Shown: positions 25,866-34,879, numbered from the stretch's first letter. The stretch is DNA of 64,000 nt from Neobacillus niacini (GCF_030817595.1 NZ_JAUSZN010000001.1:2860001-2924000); one strand, 5' to 3'. Made by a program: numbers and translations. Notes: generated by a model not told the origin, from the sequence alone.

Positions 25866-27602
25866 TTGAATCAAAGTAAAAAACTAGTCTCAAAGATTAT
25901 TCCGCTCATCGCAGCGTTACTAATATTACTGGCAGGGATAACTTGGATTATCCAAACAACCAATAAAAAAATTGAGATTCCTTTTTCTTCAGTGGAAGAA
26001 ACCATTCAAGAGCAAAACGGAAAACAAGTAGTTCTGACAGAGCACTCTGACGGCAGCATAATACTGGAAATTGACGGTCTCAAATACGAATCACATGTTC
26101 CGCCGAATAGTCAAATGATTGACAAACTCGTTGAGAAATATAATATTCATTACTCCTTCTCTAATAGCAGCCGGTTTGGAAAGTGGATTATGGCGGGTGT
26201 ACTACTCACCCTTGTTGGAACTGCTTTCGTACTTCAAAGAACAAAAGGGGGGTTTGGTCTATCAAATTCAATGAAGAATAGTGTTTCTCAAGCACGACCT
26301 CTTCCATCCATTAGTTTAGATGATGTTGGTGGGATTGGTGAAGAAATGAAGGAAGAAATTCTTCAGACACTTTCAACACTGAAGGAACCGGAAAGAGCGG
26401 TTAAAATGGGGATTAAGCCGCCAAAAGGTATTTTATTATATGGACCGCCAGGCACAGGAAAAACATTATTAGCTCAGGCAATTGCCCGTGAATTAAATGC
26501 ATCTTTCTTTTCTGCAAGCGGGTCAGCTTTTAACGAATTATTCGTTGGAGTCGGTGCCAGCAGGGTCCGCTCTTTATTTCAGAGTGCGAGAAAACAAGGT
26601 CCGGCTGTCATCTTCATTGATGAAGTAGATGCCCTAGCTGGCAGAAGAAAAGCCCATGGCGGTGAAGAAGCAGAAAAAACTTTGACTGAACTCCTTGTCC
26701 AGCTTGATGGCGGGCATTCGAATGATGGAATTCTGTTTATTGCCGCAACAAACAGAAAAGATATGCTTGATGAAGCGTTCCTAAGGCCGGGTAGAATTGA
26801 CTTCACTTTCCATGTACCACTTCCGGATACAAAAGGAAGACGAGAAATCATGGATATTCATACACGAGGGAAAGCACTTAGTGAAGAGGTTCTAGCGTCT
26901 TTAGATGAATTATCAGAAAGTACCTCTGGCTTTTCAGGAGCAGAGCTGCAATCATTATTTGAAACAGCCAGCAGACGTGCAGTTCGTAACGGGCAGGATG
27001 TATTAACTAAAGGGGATCTTGATTATGCTCTAGACCGGACAATATTAGGAAGTACATCTCGTACTTTACAGGATTTGGACACTAAGCGCCGAGTGGCTAT
27101 TCACGAAGCAGGGCATGCCATTGTAGCTTCCTTAACGAAGCCAGGTTCTGTCAGAAAAGCGACTATTATCCCACGTGGTGATGCGCTGGGATACGTGGCA
27201 CCTATCCCAAAAGAGCTTCATTTATCCACGACAAGTGATTTACTAGATCGGGTCGCCATGGTATTAGCCGGTGGTGTTGCCGAAAGAATACTCCTTGGCG
27301 AACATAGCATAGGCGTCAGTGGTGACGTGCAGCAAGCAAAGCAAATTATTGAACAAATGGTAGATACGGGCATGCTCCAAGGTGGTTTTACCCTTACTTT
27401 TAACAAACAGGACAAAGAAGATAAAATGCAAGAACTGTTTGAAAAGGGGATAGAAAGAGCAGAGAATCTAATAAATAGTCATCAACATCAGTATCAGCAA
27501 TTAGTCGATACCTTATTAAAGAAAGAAACACTTGAAGGCTATGAGGTAGAAGAAATTGTCTGGGGAAATACTCCTATCATAAGTGATGATGTTTCTGCAT
27601 AA
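25866..27602 (+). CDS. FtsH-like membrane AAA+ zinc protease
   Basis: A 578-residue homologue of FtsH. Two N-terminal transmembrane helices (about residues 12-28 and 107-123) flank a short extracytoplasmic domain. The AAA module follows with Walker A GPPGTGKT, Walker B VIFIDEVDAL, and second region of homology ATNRKDMLDEAFLRPGRID. The protease domain has HEAGH (zinc and catalytic Glu) and GVSGDVQQAKQI with the third ligand Asp. It is shorter than the ~630-residue housekeeping FtsH and has a Gly-poor tail, so it is a paralogue. The TTG at 25866 fits AAGGAG; the ATG at 25857 abuts that site. Function beyond quality control is unknown. Confidence 0.87.
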   Translation: MNQSKKLVSKIIPLIAALLILLAGITWIIQTTNKKIEIPFSSVEETIQEQNGKQVVLTEHSDGSIILEIDGLKYESHVPPNSQMIDKLVEKYNIHYSFSNSSRFGKWIMAGVLLTLVGTAFVLQRTKGGFGLSNSMKNSVSQARPLPSISLDDVGGIGEEMKEEILQTLSTLKEPERAVKMGIKPPKGILLYGPPGTGKTLLAQAIARELNASFFSASGSAFNELFVGVGASRVRSLFQSARKQGPAVIFIDEVDALAGRRKAHGGEEAEKTLTELLVQLDGGHSNDGILFIAATNRKDMLDEAFLRPGRIDFTFHVPLPDTKGRREIMDIHTRGKALSEEVLASLDELSESTSGFSGAELQSLFETASRRAVRNGQDVLTKGDLDYALDRTILGSTSRTLQDLDTKRRVAIHEAGHAIVASLTKPGSVRKATIIPRGDALGYVAPIPKELHLSTTSDLLDRVAMVLAGGVAERILLGEHSIGVSGDVQQAKQIIEQMVDTGMLQGGFTLTFNKQDKEDKMQELFEKGIERAENLINSHQHQYQQLVDTLLKKETLEGYEVEEIVWGNTPIISDDVSA

Positions 27603-27662
27603 ATGAAATGAATGTTCCTGTGGCACACTAATTTATATATCCACTTAAGGAAGTGTATGTAA

Positions 27663-28070
27663 ATGGTTGACCCACAAATTTATTTTGAAGCAAAGAAATA
27701 TCGTGAAGGTGCTAAGCGGTATATCGATGATCCAAAAAAGACCGAGGGCTTATTGAAGAAGGCAATACTCAAGGCAAAAAATAACAAAGGTACTTTAGGT
27801 GATGTATGGGAAAAGCTGCAATTATTTTTTGATATGGTCCAAGCCTATTCAAGAGGCGAATATCGAAACATTGCGCCCGCTACAATCTTAACCATTATTG
27901 GTGCAATCCTATATTTCGTTTCTCCTTTAGATGTGGTCCCCGATTTTCTCGTCGGATTAGGGATAGTTGATGATGCCGCCGTCATAAGCTTTACACTTAA
28001 AAAATTATCAGTTGAAATCAATGAATTTAAAAAGTGGAAACATTCAACAAAAGGAAACCCTCTTGATTAG
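27663..28070 (+). CDS. YkvA/DUF1232 family membrane protein
   Basis: A 135-residue protein with the DUF1232 core PATILTIIGAILYFVSPLDVVPDFLVGLGIVDDAAVI at about residues 74-110, forming a hydrophobic hairpin with the conserved P-D-D/x-P-D. The N-terminal half is helical and basic. Function is unknown. It follows the FtsH-like gene by 60 bases on the same strand and could be co-transcribed; AAGGAAGTG precedes the ATG. Confidence 0.85.
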   Translation: MVDPQIYFEAKKYREGAKRYIDDPKKTEGLLKKAILKAKNNKGTLGDVWEKLQLFFDMVQAYSRGEYRNIAPATILTIIGAILYFVSPLDVVPDFLVGLGIVDDAAVISFTLKKLSVEINEFKKWKHSTKGNPLD

Positions 28071-28095
28071 TCAAGAGGGTTTCAGCTTTTGTTTT
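28054..28095 (+). terminator. Terminator of the DUF1232 gene
   Basis: A perfect 13-bp stem GAAACCCTCTTGA/TCAAGAGGGTTTC with a 4-nt loop holding the stop codon, then AGCTTTTGTTTT. Confidence 0.85.
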
Positions 28096-28243
28096 ATCTA
28101 AAACAAGCTGCACCTACGATAATTAATAGGATAAATAAAACTACGATTAACGCAAAGCCGCCGCCAAATCCACAGCCACCGCCGTAGCCTCCACCAAATC
28201 CACAGCCACCGCCAAATCCTCCATAACCATATCCATATGGCAT
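28094..28243 (-). CDS. YjcZ family sporulation protein (49 aa)
   Basis: A Gly/Tyr/Phe/Cys-rich N-terminal part ([19 protein letters not shown]...) followed by one hydrophobic helix [19 protein letters not shown]. This is the pattern of the short YjcZ/YhdB-type proteins abundant in Bacillus and made in sporulation. AAAGGGGG lies upstream of the ATG. A sister gene follows upstream at 28262, giving a tandem pair. Confidence 0.85.
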   Translation of the reverse strand: MPYGYGYGGFGGGCGFGGGYGGGCGFGGGFALIVVLFILLIIVGAACFR

Positions 28244-28261
28244 ATATATAACCCCCTTTTT

Positions 28262-28366
28262 TTAGTAGTATCCTCGGCCCCAAGAAGCCCCGATAATAAT
28301 TAACAAAATGAACAATACAACTAGTAGGGCAAAGCCGCTGCCGTACCCGCCATGTGAACCAGACAT
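28262..28366 (-). CDS. YjcZ family sporulation protein (34 aa)
   Basis: A 34-residue member of the same family: [34 protein letters not shown] in outline, with a Gly-rich start and a single transmembrane helix. AGGAGGTAATG is well spaced from the ATG. It lies 18 bases upstream of the 49-residue paralogue, so both are probably one transcript. Confidence 0.85.
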   Translation of the reverse strand: MSGSHGGYGSGFALLVVLFILLIIIGASWGRGYY

Positions 28367-28449
28367 TTACATTACCTCCTTTTTATAATTCCATATATCC
28401 TATTCATACCGATAAAAATGTGCGATAGACACATATCCAAATAACCCAC

Positions 28450-28489
28450 TTTTCAAAAAAAAGAATAAGCCCAATCTAATTGGGCTTAT
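28450..28489 (-). terminator. Terminator of the coat protein/ATP-grasp operon
   Basis: A perfect 11-bp stem ATAAGCCCAAT/ATTGGGCTTAT followed by TCTTTTTTTTG on the minus strand, four bases after the stop codon. Confidence 0.85.
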
Positions 28490-28492
28490 CAA

Positions 28493-28915
28493 TCATTTAG
28501 GATCCACTATAGGAAGGAGCCGATCCACTAATCTAGGTGACAGCGGCTGTAGTGATATAAAACAGGTAAGATCTACAACTATACAATTTGAGGTTGTTCT
28601 TAATGAAAAAACATTGTCGCATAAATCTACTGGATAGCCATCTATGTCTACTGGTTCCAGTAGGGATATTGTTGCGCAACATCTCCTTACATCTAGCGCT
28701 TCTAATCTAAATACATTTGTTGTAAAAAAGTTACCATTATTTGCCCAACCAAAAGCCTCAAATTGACACTTTCCTGTTGAAAGGATAAATGGAATAGTGT
28801 CATACCCAAAATCCTCACTTAAAAAACGAAATTCATCAAAGGATAACCTTTTTTGTTCTTCTAAAAGTTGTTCCAGGTCCTGACATATACATACATTTTT
28901 ATGTTCTTCCCTCAT
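28493..28915 (-). CDS. CotY/CotZ family spore coat protein
   Basis: A 140-residue protein of the Cys-rich CotY/CotZ/ExsY family that cross-links the outer coat or crust. The core is seen in GYDTIPFILSTG, FFTTNVFRLE, RRCCATISLL and NCIVVDLTCFISLQ-LSPRLVDR. It is shorter at the N-terminus and has fewer Cys (about seven) than the classical members, so it is a divergent one. The ATG at 28915 has AAGGAGG seven bases upstream, better than the TTG at 28921. It lies 17 bases downstream of an ATP-grasp gene and is probably co-transcribed with it. Confidence 0.82.
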   Translation of the reverse strand: MREEHKNVCICQDLEQLLEEQKRLSFDEFRFLSEDFGYDTIPFILSTGKCQFEAFGWANNGNFFTTNVFRLEALDVRRCCATISLLEPVDIDGYPVDLCDNVFSLRTTSNCIVVDLTCFISLQPLSPRLVDRLLPIVDPK

Positions 28916-28938
28916 AACCAAACCTCCTTTCTAAGTTT

Positions 28939-30159
28939 CTAAACAGGCTGCACGTAAAATTGAATTTGCTGCGCACCATTCAGGGCGCATTCTCTTGCTT
29001 GATCCTTTGAATCTCCTCCGGCTAATACATACCCATATCGTTGTCCCATGGAGCGAGGTGGTGTAACAAGTTCACCATATTTTGCCTTTGTGTATACCTC
29101 TAAAACACCAACTTGTTTCTTGGCTGATTCACAACCCGATACTTTAAGTAACTCCCCAACTAAACCAACGATTAAATAATGGGTATAAATAGCCCTATTG
29201 TGTTTTTTCCTTAAATCTGGTTCTAACCCCGTGAACAATCTTATTGTTTGTTCTGCAAGGTTATAACCAAACGCTTCCTCAATCATCCGGTTCATAGCTC
29301 CCCCAGCCATCCTCGGATTAATCTCAATCAGCTTCCAGCCTTTCTTTGTTAATTTCATTTCTAAATGGCAAGTACCATTTCTTAACTGAAAATCCTCTAT
29401 AATTGTAACAATACTTTCCTGTAGCCCGGGCAGTTGTTCTAAGTACAACTCAGGACAAACAGAATACCCCGTGATAATAAACCGTTGACCCTTTGTTACT
29501 TCCTGCTCTACAATTGCTGCAACTGAAATGTTGGAATGATAGACAACCACTTCAATCAAATATTGTGGTCCCTCTAAATATTCCTCCACTAATATAGGAA
29601 GTTCAGAGTTTTTACGGCGAAGTTGTTTTACACCCTTTCTGCATTCCCACTCATTTTCGACCAGTATTACATCTTTTGAACCATTAGATTGAGGAGATTT
29701 GATAATTAGAGGAAAGCAGTCTTTTAACTGGTTTATCTCATCATCGATTGTATCGTTTGAGACTAGAACCTTAAAAAACGGAGTGTATTCTTTTCTGGCT
29801 AAATACCTTCTAGTCAAAATTTTGTCGTTCATAATTTGCAACGGTTCATATGTGATAGGTGTATTACAAAGAGTATTTGTAAGCAAAGCCGCTAAATAAA
29901 TATATTCATCTAAAAAGCTAATAAAGCAAACAACCTCTTTCCCCTCTTCAATTAGGTCGGTAACGGCTGATAGAATTTCATCTGTTTCTGACAAATTCAC
30001 TAGACGTACGTCATCTATTTCGCGATATTCCTCCCTTTCTTCAACAAAAATAGTGCGATTCGTTAAAAGTATTGTCTCGAAACCAAGTCTTTTTGCTGCT
30101 TTAATTCCTTCGTAGCTTGATCCTGTTTTATTTGTACCTAAGAAAACAATTGATTTCAT
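28939..30159 (-). CDS. ATP-grasp domain ligase of unknown specificity
   Basis: A 406-residue ATP-grasp enzyme. The N-terminal Rossmann-like domain has IVFLGTNKTGSSYEGIKAAKRLG. The ATP-grasp core includes PLIIKSPQSNGSKDVILV (ATP lysine loop), LVEEYLEGPQYLIEVVV and EMKLTKKGWKLIEINPRMAGGAMN, in which the metal-binding E...E.N is intact. Such enzymes join a carboxylate to an amine or thiol via an acyl phosphate. The best start is the ATG at 30159 after GGTGG; a GTG at 30168 is possible. It precedes the CotY/CotZ-like gene, suggesting a spore-surface or spore-metabolite role, which is inference. Confidence 0.85.
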   Translation of the reverse strand: MKSIVFLGTNKTGSSYEGIKAAKRLGFETILLTNRTIFVEEREEYREIDDVRLVNLSETDEILSAVTDLIEEGKEVVCFISFLDEYIYLAALLTNTLCNTPITYEPLQIMNDKILTRRYLARKEYTPFFKVLVSNDTIDDEINQLKDCFPLIIKSPQSNGSKDVILVENEWECRKGVKQLRRKNSELPILVEEYLEGPQYLIEVVVYHSNISVAAIVEQEVTKGQRFIITGYSVCPELYLEQLPGLQESIVTIIEDFQLRNGTCHLEMKLTKKGWKLIEINPRMAGGAMNRMIEEAFGYNLAEQTIRLFTGLEPDLRKKHNRAIYTHYLIVGLVGELLKVSGCESAKKQVGVLEVYTKAKYGELVTPPRSMGQRYGYVLAGGDSKDQARECALNGAQQIQFYVQPV

Positions 30160-30489
30160 CTGTTGCACCCACCAAATATGTCCTCACCTTTTTGTGATAG
30201 TTTTCCTGTTACAATAAAATATTCTTTTTCCGTTAGTTGGTGTAGGCATGTTCATTATGTACGAACAGTTATTTGACCAATAAATTTAAAGTGTGACAAA
30301 TGCCTTCCAAAAAAATAGTGGACAAGTGTGTAGAAATTCAAAAACCATATCCTTATATCATTGGGATATGGCCCTTAACATCACTTATGTTCAGAAAATA
30401 GACCGCTTTTATCCAACAAAAAAACCAACAACTTGTCGTTGTTGGTTTTAATAAACAGGCAGACGCTAATGTGGTGCTGCTTCATAAAA
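30160..30489. other. Intergenic region between uppP and the ATP-grasp gene
   Basis: No gene is seen. An 8-bp inverted repeat CCATATCC/GGATATGG lies at about 30346-30368. A 12-bp perfect terminator stem lies at 30421-30449. A promoter for the ATP-grasp gene must be in this stretch but no clear elements were picked out. Confidence 0.5.
30421..30449 (-). terminator. Terminator downstream of uppP
   Basis: A perfect 12-bp stem AAAACCAACAAC/GTTGTTGGTTTT with a 5-nt loop, followed by TTTGTTGG on the minus strand and TAATAAAC on the plus strand. It lies 40 bases after the uppP stop. Confidence 0.75.
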
Positions 30490-31323
30490 TTAAAAGTAAA
30501 CCAGAAAAATAATTAACGCTAATAGGATTCTATATAGAGCAAAGGGGACGAGTTTAATTTTATCGATTAACTTTAAGAAAAAGCGGATCGAGATTAAAGC
30601 AAATACAAAGGCACTAATGAATCCAGCAATAAAAAATGGAAGTGCGTCCATCGTCATATACTGCCAATTTTTCAGTAAGGAGAGAAAGCTGGCACCGGCC
30701 ATAATAGGTACTGCCATAATAAACGTAAAATCAGCAGCCGCTCTATGACTCAAACCTAATAGTACCCCGCCTGATATAGTCGAACCAGAACGAGAAAAAC
30801 CTGGCCACAATGATAAACATTGAATGAGACCAATCGTTAGAGCTTGTTTATACGTAATTTGGTCAACCGTTTGGATTTTCGGTGTTTTTGGACCAAAACG
30901 ATCTGCAATTATCATGAAAATAGCACCAATCACTAAACCTATTAAAACAGTCTGAGTCGAAAATAAATACTCATCTATATAGTCTTCAAGTAGTACCCCA
31001 AAAATTCCAGCTGGTATTAATCCAACAAATACTTGAGATAATTTTAAACGGCTGCCACCTTGTCCGGATAGCTTACTTTTTATTCGACCCATTCCTAATA
31101 GGTCAATAATTCGGTCTTTGAATGTCACGACAACAGCTAAAATCGAACCAAGCTGGATCACTACTTTAAAAGTATTCGCTCCATATTTCCCTAAAAATTC
31201 TTCTGATTGAAGCCACATATCATCCACGATGATCATATGCCCAGTCGAAGATACTGGGGCAAATTCAGTCACCCCTTCTACTAAACCTAAAATAATTGCT
31301 TTAATAATCAATAATAACTCCAT
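30490..31323 (-). CDS. uppP: Undecaprenyl-diphosphatase UppP (BacA)
   Basis: A 277-residue polytopic membrane phosphatase that recycles undecaprenyl diphosphate to the monophosphate carrier for cell wall synthesis; extra copies give bacitracin tolerance. The catalytic motifs are EGVTEFAPVSSTGHMII (about residues 17-33) and GFSRSGSTISGGVLLGL (about 171-187). About eight membrane helices are present and the length is normal. AGGAG lies 13 bases upstream, which is longer than usual, but no better start exists. Confidence 0.95.
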   Translation of the reverse strand: MELLLIIKAIILGLVEGVTEFAPVSSTGHMIIVDDMWLQSEEFLGKYGANTFKVVIQLGSILAVVVTFKDRIIDLLGMGRIKSKLSGQGGSRLKLSQVFVGLIPAGIFGVLLEDYIDEYLFSTQTVLIGLVIGAIFMIIADRFGPKTPKIQTVDQITYKQALTIGLIQCLSLWPGFSRSGSTISGGVLLGLSHRAAADFTFIMAVPIMAGASFLSLLKNWQYMTMDALPFFIAGFISAFVFALISIRFFLKLIDKIKLVPFALYRILLALIIFLVYF

Positions 31324-31439
31324 TTACTTAACTACTCCTAACTTAATCTTCTACTGTTTTAGATACAAGGATATGGAATAACCTTTTAATTGTACTCAAT
31401 TTCCAATACCTTTAGCAAATGTTTTTTTTACACATTATA

Positions 31440-31464
31440 AGAGCGAGGCTAATGCAGCCTCGCC
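31440..31464 (-). terminator. Probable terminator of the NlpC/P60 gene
   Basis: A perfect 8-bp GC-rich stem GCGAGGCT/AGCCTCGC with a 5-nt loop shortly after the stop codon; the following T-run is weak (TCTTATAATG). Confidence 0.55.
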
Positions 31465-31467
31465 TCC

Positions 31468-32634
31468 CTATTGTGAAATAATGCGATTGACACGCCCATT
31501 GAACTTCTCTAACCAATAACCATTTGTCATATCAGCTATTGCCACACCTGTTGAACTTTGTGATCCCAGGAATTTTCCAGCACCTAGGTAAATGCCGACA
31601 TGACCATCTTTTTTATATGTATCAAAAAACACGAGGTCTCCCGGCTGCATTTCATCCACATCAACAGGTTTTCCTGTATTTTTTAAAACTTCTGTACTTG
31701 CACCTATTTTGATTTCAACCTGAGAAAACGCCCAACTGACAAAAGCTGAACAATCAAATCTCCCAGCTGCTATATCATATTCATTTCGACCGCCGCCAAA
31801 GACATAAACCGAATTCCCTACATACTTTAATCCATTAGAAATTAGGCTTTTAACAGTTTCATTCGTTAACAGCAAAGAATCATTCAGTATTTCATTTGTG
31901 TCAAAATCAGTTAAATCATACATAGCTTCAAGTGCAGAATCCTGTTGCATTAATCCTGCCTGCTCCGATAGTGTAACTTGCTCTTTCTTCTTTGCCTCTG
32001 TTCTTAACCATTCAATGTGTTGCTTTTGTTCTAATATTTGTGATTGCATTCCTTCTAATTCCACTTTCATACTCTGAAGATCTATTAATTTATCTTTTAC
32101 TTGGGCTTGCTTCTTTCTAATCTCCTCTTTATCAGCCTCATGTTGGTTAATTATATTTTGGTCTGCCTCGACAAATGAGGCAACGGCACCCACCCGATCG
32201 ACAAAGTCTTTAAAACTTGTGGAACCAAGTAAAACATCTAGATAGTTTACCTTGCCTCCATTTTCTTGAAAAGTAAGTGCGCGTTTTTTTAAGATTTCAT
32301 TACGCTTACTTACTTTTTCATTTAGTGTTACAATCTCTGCTTCTAGTTTCTGTATCTCTAATTGTGAAGAGCTTATTTTGTTCTCAGTTTCGAGAATGAT
32401 TTGATTATTATCATTTATTGCTTGCTCTACTCGCTTGATTTGTTCATTAATTTTTTCAATTTCTTCTTTTACTCGGTTAAGTTCAACATTGCCTTTTAAT
32501 ATTTCTAATTGGATGTTTGAACGCTGCTCATCAATTATTTGCTGGTTATTATTTTCTTCGGCTTCTACTTGAAGTAATACAGTTGGACTTCCGAACATGA
32601 TTATTGTACAAAATGCCATAATCTTCTTTTTCAA
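31468..32634 (-). CDS. Secreted NlpC/P60 peptidoglycan hydrolase with N-terminal coiled coil (CwlO/PcsB-like)
   Basis: A 388-residue exported protein. A signal peptide covers about residues 1-26 (MKKKIMAF...VEAEE). A long coiled coil runs from about 30 to 225, as in CwlO and PcsB proteins that are activated by FtsEX. The C-terminal NlpC/P60 domain (about 260-388) has Cys in RFDCSAFVSWAF, His in DGHVGIYLG and a polar third residue nearby. It probably cleaves D-Glu-gamma-mDAP bonds in wall peptides. Full length, single gene. Confidence 0.9.
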   Translation of the reverse strand: MKKKIMAFCTIIMFGSPTVLLQVEAEENNNQQIIDEQRSNIQLEILKGNVELNRVKEEIEKINEQIKRVEQAINDNNQIILETENKISSSQLEIQKLEAEIVTLNEKVSKRNEILKKRALTFQENGGKVNYLDVLLGSTSFKDFVDRVGAVASFVEADQNIINQHEADKEEIRKKQAQVKDKLIDLQSMKVELEGMQSQILEQKQHIEWLRTEAKKKEQVTLSEQAGLMQQDSALEAMYDLTDFDTNEILNDSLLLTNETVKSLISNGLKYVGNSVYVFGGGRNEYDIAAGRFDCSAFVSWAFSQVEIKIGASTEVLKNTGKPVDVDEMQPGDLVFFDTYKKDGHVGIYLGAGKFLGSQSSTGVAIADMTNGYWLEKFNGRVNRIISQ

Positions 32635-32862
32635 CTTTATTCCCCTGCTTCCTTCATCGCAAATAGCAATAGTTATTGGTTCCTTCTATGTAACTTAAAG
32701 ATTTAACAGTTTATTAACTTAGCAAAAGTAATCCTTTTTAACCACTTTTATCCTAGTCTATTGCAAGTAGAAGTATAGCACGAAATGTTGTCAAATTAAT
32801 AATCGTAATATTAAATTTATGTTTCAGATATTAATATATATTTTTGTTCATTGATTAACAAG

Positions 32863-32894
32863 AAAAAGCAGGCCAATCAGATGGATTGGTCTGC
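32863..32894 (-). terminator. Terminator of the phaQP operon
   Basis: An 11-bp stem with one G-T pair, GCAGACCAATC/GATTGGCCTGC, followed by TTTTTC on the minus strand. Confidence 0.8.
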
Positions 32895-32915
32895 GTATTT
32901 TTTTGAAATCGTTCT

Positions 32916-33530
32916 TTACCTTGCTTTTAAAAGTTCTTTGACGCTATTTTTTCCGCGATTTATAATTTCATTATGTGTATTTCTAGCCATTTTAACATAC
33001 TCGTTTGTAACTTGCTGCCAAGCATTTCGGCGTTCACGGCCATAAGCGACGTTGGCTTCTGTGCTCTTTTCAAAATTATCCTCTAACTGGTCTATAATGT
33101 GGAAAACAGATTTGATTGGAGTAAGTGCAAGGTTTTCTAATTGATGAGATACCTCTTTAAGCTGCTCCTTAAGCTCCTCTTTTTCATTCATCATTTCTGC
33201 TTCGATTCTTTCTTCGTCCTTTATAAGTTGTTCCCTGCGTGCATTCATTTGCTGCATGAAGCCGGAAACGACATCTTTGTTCGTTTTTTTCGTTTGTTCA
33301 AATAGATTAGCTAGTGAGTTTCTGTATTGTTTGTTAAACTTGATAACTTCTTTTAGCGCATTGACATAAGCATCCTCACGGTTTTCACGTAGCTGTCTTG
33401 CCCGCTCAAGTGCTTGCTCATACTGATTCCAGAGTGTATCTACAAATAAACCTTCTTTATTAGGTTCTTCTGCTGCAGGAATCATCTTTTCTTCAACTGC
33501 TTGAACATTTTCACTCTTTTTCTGTGCCAT
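32916..33530 (-). CDS. phaP: PhaP, PHA granule-associated phasin
   Basis: A 204-residue, highly charged, almost wholly helical protein with no signal peptide or membrane segment. Phasins coat PHA granules and control their number and size. Placement directly after a PhaQ-type PadR regulator, with a 20-base overlap, is the gene order of the Bacillus phaQ-phaP operon and is the main reason for the name. A long coiled coil spans about residues 95-145. A weak likeness to the phasin-like proteins at 35537 and 62328 (TPI..., E..YGRER.NAWQQ) suggests a shared ancestry. AGAGGAGG precedes the ATG. Confidence 0.82.
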   Translation of the reverse strand: MAQKKSENVQAVEEKMIPAAEEPNKEGLFVDTLWNQYEQALERARQLRENREDAYVNALKEVIKFNKQYRNSLANLFEQTKKTNKDVVSGFMQQMNARREQLIKDEERIEAEMMNEKEELKEQLKEVSHQLENLALTPIKSVFHIIDQLEDNFEKSTEANVAYGRERRNAWQQVTNEYVKMARNTHNEIINRGKNSVKELLKAR

Positions 33531-33948
33531 CGTCTTTCCTCCTCTTTTTACTGTTTACTTTCTCTATCGGATCCCTCTTTTGAAATGAAGGAATATAGAG
33601 CTCAAGGAAACTTGAATACATTTTGAAGAATTGGTCTAGCATCGATTGGTACGATTCTAGTTGATTGGCATAGCCTTTTAAGTATGTAATACCAGCTTTA
33701 GTAATGGAATATCTTCTTTTGGCAGGACCACTGCCATTTGTATCCCACTCAGATGATACTAGTTCTTCCTTTTCGAGCTGTCTTAACAGTCGGTACAGAT
33801 TACCTTGGTCAATCGTTTTAAAACCAAATCCTTGTAATTTCTGGCTTAGCTCATATCCGTGAAGAGACATTCTGCTAAGAAGCAATAGAATAAATGGCAG
33901 AACAAAGTTTTTTGAAGGATTGACAGACTGATTGTCTTGATTTACCAT
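33511..33948 (-). CDS. phaQ: PhaQ, PadR-family regulator of the PHA phasin gene
   Basis: A 145-residue PadR-type winged-helix protein: LPFILLLLSRMSLHGYELSQKLQGFGFKTIDQGNLYRLLRQLEKEELV then a wing with PAKRRYSITKAG. The C-terminal helix would mediate dimerisation. In Bacillus megaterium PhaQ is known to repress its own phaQ-phaP operon and to respond to PHB; the same gene order holds here. A 28-bp candidate operator lies 18 bases upstream of the start and recurs near PHA locus B. AGGTGATATAGAA precedes the ATG. Confidence 0.87.
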   Translation of the reverse strand: MVNQDNQSVNPSKNFVLPFILLLLSRMSLHGYELSQKLQGFGFKTIDQGNLYRLLRQLEKEELVSSEWDTNGSGPAKRRYSITKAGITYLKGYANQLESYQSMLDQFFKMYSSFLELYIPSFQKRDPIEKVNSKKRRKDDGTEKE

Positions 33949-33965
33949 TTCTATATCACCTCACC

Positions 33966-33993
33966 TATATGTATTTTACACCTATGAGTAATA
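33966..33993. promoter_or_regulatory. Candidate PhaQ operator, copy 1
   Basis: A 28-bp sequence containing TTTACACCTATGAGTAAT, i.e. TTAC-N8-GTAA. It matches 59678-59705 at 26 of 28 positions. It lies 18-45 bases upstream of phaQ and about 104 bases upstream of the divergent hydrolase. Confidence 0.65.
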
Positions 33994-33995
33994 TT

Positions 33996-34070
33996 TTGTC
34001 AACTCTGCCAATACATGTTATTATATGCTGTAACATCACGTTTACAATTTTCTTAACTTGGGAATATAGT
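33996..34070 (+). promoter_or_regulatory. Two candidate SigA promoters for the locus A hydrolase
   Basis: TTGTCA at 33996-34001 with a 17-bp spacer and TATTAT at 34019-34024, and TTTACA at 34041-34046 with an 18-bp spacer and TATAGT at 34065-34070. The first abuts the candidate operator. Neither has an extended -10. Confidence 0.45.
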
Positions 34071-34096
34071 AATAAAATAATAAAGGTGGTGTCGAA

Positions 34097-34879
34097 TTGG
34101 AAAAATCGAAAGTTAGTAGGCTGGGGATGCCTTATTTACATTTTGGCAATGGGGAACACTTAGTTCTTATCCATGGTTTAGGCGAAGTTAAGGAAGGATG
34201 GCAAGCACAATTTGAATTAGCTGATCAGTACGAATTAATAATTCCTGATTTACGCGGTCATGGTGAATGTACCAAAACGGAAGGGATATCTGTTCCAAAT
34301 TTCGCAGCAGACGTTATCGCCTTATTAAACGAGTTAAAAATTGAAAACGCTCATATTTTAGGCTTATCAATGGGCGGAGCAGTTGCCCAAGAAATTTATC
34401 GTCAAGCCCCCCATCTAGTTCGTTCTCTCATGTTGATTAGCACATTCCATTTTTTCCCTAAGACACTCAGAAAGCCGTTACTCAAATTTAAGAAAGTGAG
34501 ACTGGGTATTGCAGCAACAGATGAATCATTAAAAGAAACAGCTGCTCATATGAGCCTATATTCTTGGTCAGAAGAAAATATGAATCATTTCAAACGCTAT
34601 TTCCAGCCGAAGCGAGACATCTTCTTAAAATCCTTAAAAGCTTGTTTCCAAGTAAATAATATTTCTTTGTTACCAACGATTACAGTTCCAACTCTTATCA
34701 TTGGATGTCAGTATGACTCCGTTTTACCGGTATGGATTCAATACTGTATGCACAAGCTCATACCACATTCAGAATTTATCATTATGAGAAACTCTGGCCA
34801 TTTAGCTAAATTAGAGGCCACAAGCCGGTTTAATCTTCTGCTTAGAAAATTCTTAAACCGGCATAAGGCTGCTGCTTGA
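34097..34879 (+). CDS. Alpha/beta hydrolase, PHA-locus associated
   Basis: A 260-residue soluble alpha/beta hydrolase. The oxyanion region is LIHGLGEVKEGW, the nucleophile Ser lies in GLSMGG, the acid Asp in IGCQYDSVLP and the base His in NSGHLAKLE. It is closely similar throughout to the product at 59815. Its place between phaQP and the PhaR-like/phasin-like genes suggests it acts on PHA, its oligomers or hydroxyacyl esters, for example as an intracellular depolymerase; this is inference and no lipase box (GxSxG with Trp) specific for known PhaZ is evident. The TTG start follows AAGGTGG. Confidence 0.8.
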   Translation: MEKSKVSRLGMPYLHFGNGEHLVLIHGLGEVKEGWQAQFELADQYELIIPDLRGHGECTKTEGISVPNFAADVIALLNELKIENAHILGLSMGGAVAQEIYRQAPHLVRSLMLISTFHFFPKTLRKPLLKFKKVRLGIAATDESLKETAAHMSLYSWSEENMNHFKRYFQPKRDIFLKSLKACFQVNNISLLPTITVPTLIIGCQYDSVLPVWIQYCMHKLIPHSEFIIMRNSGHLAKLEATSRFNLLLRKFLNRHKAAA

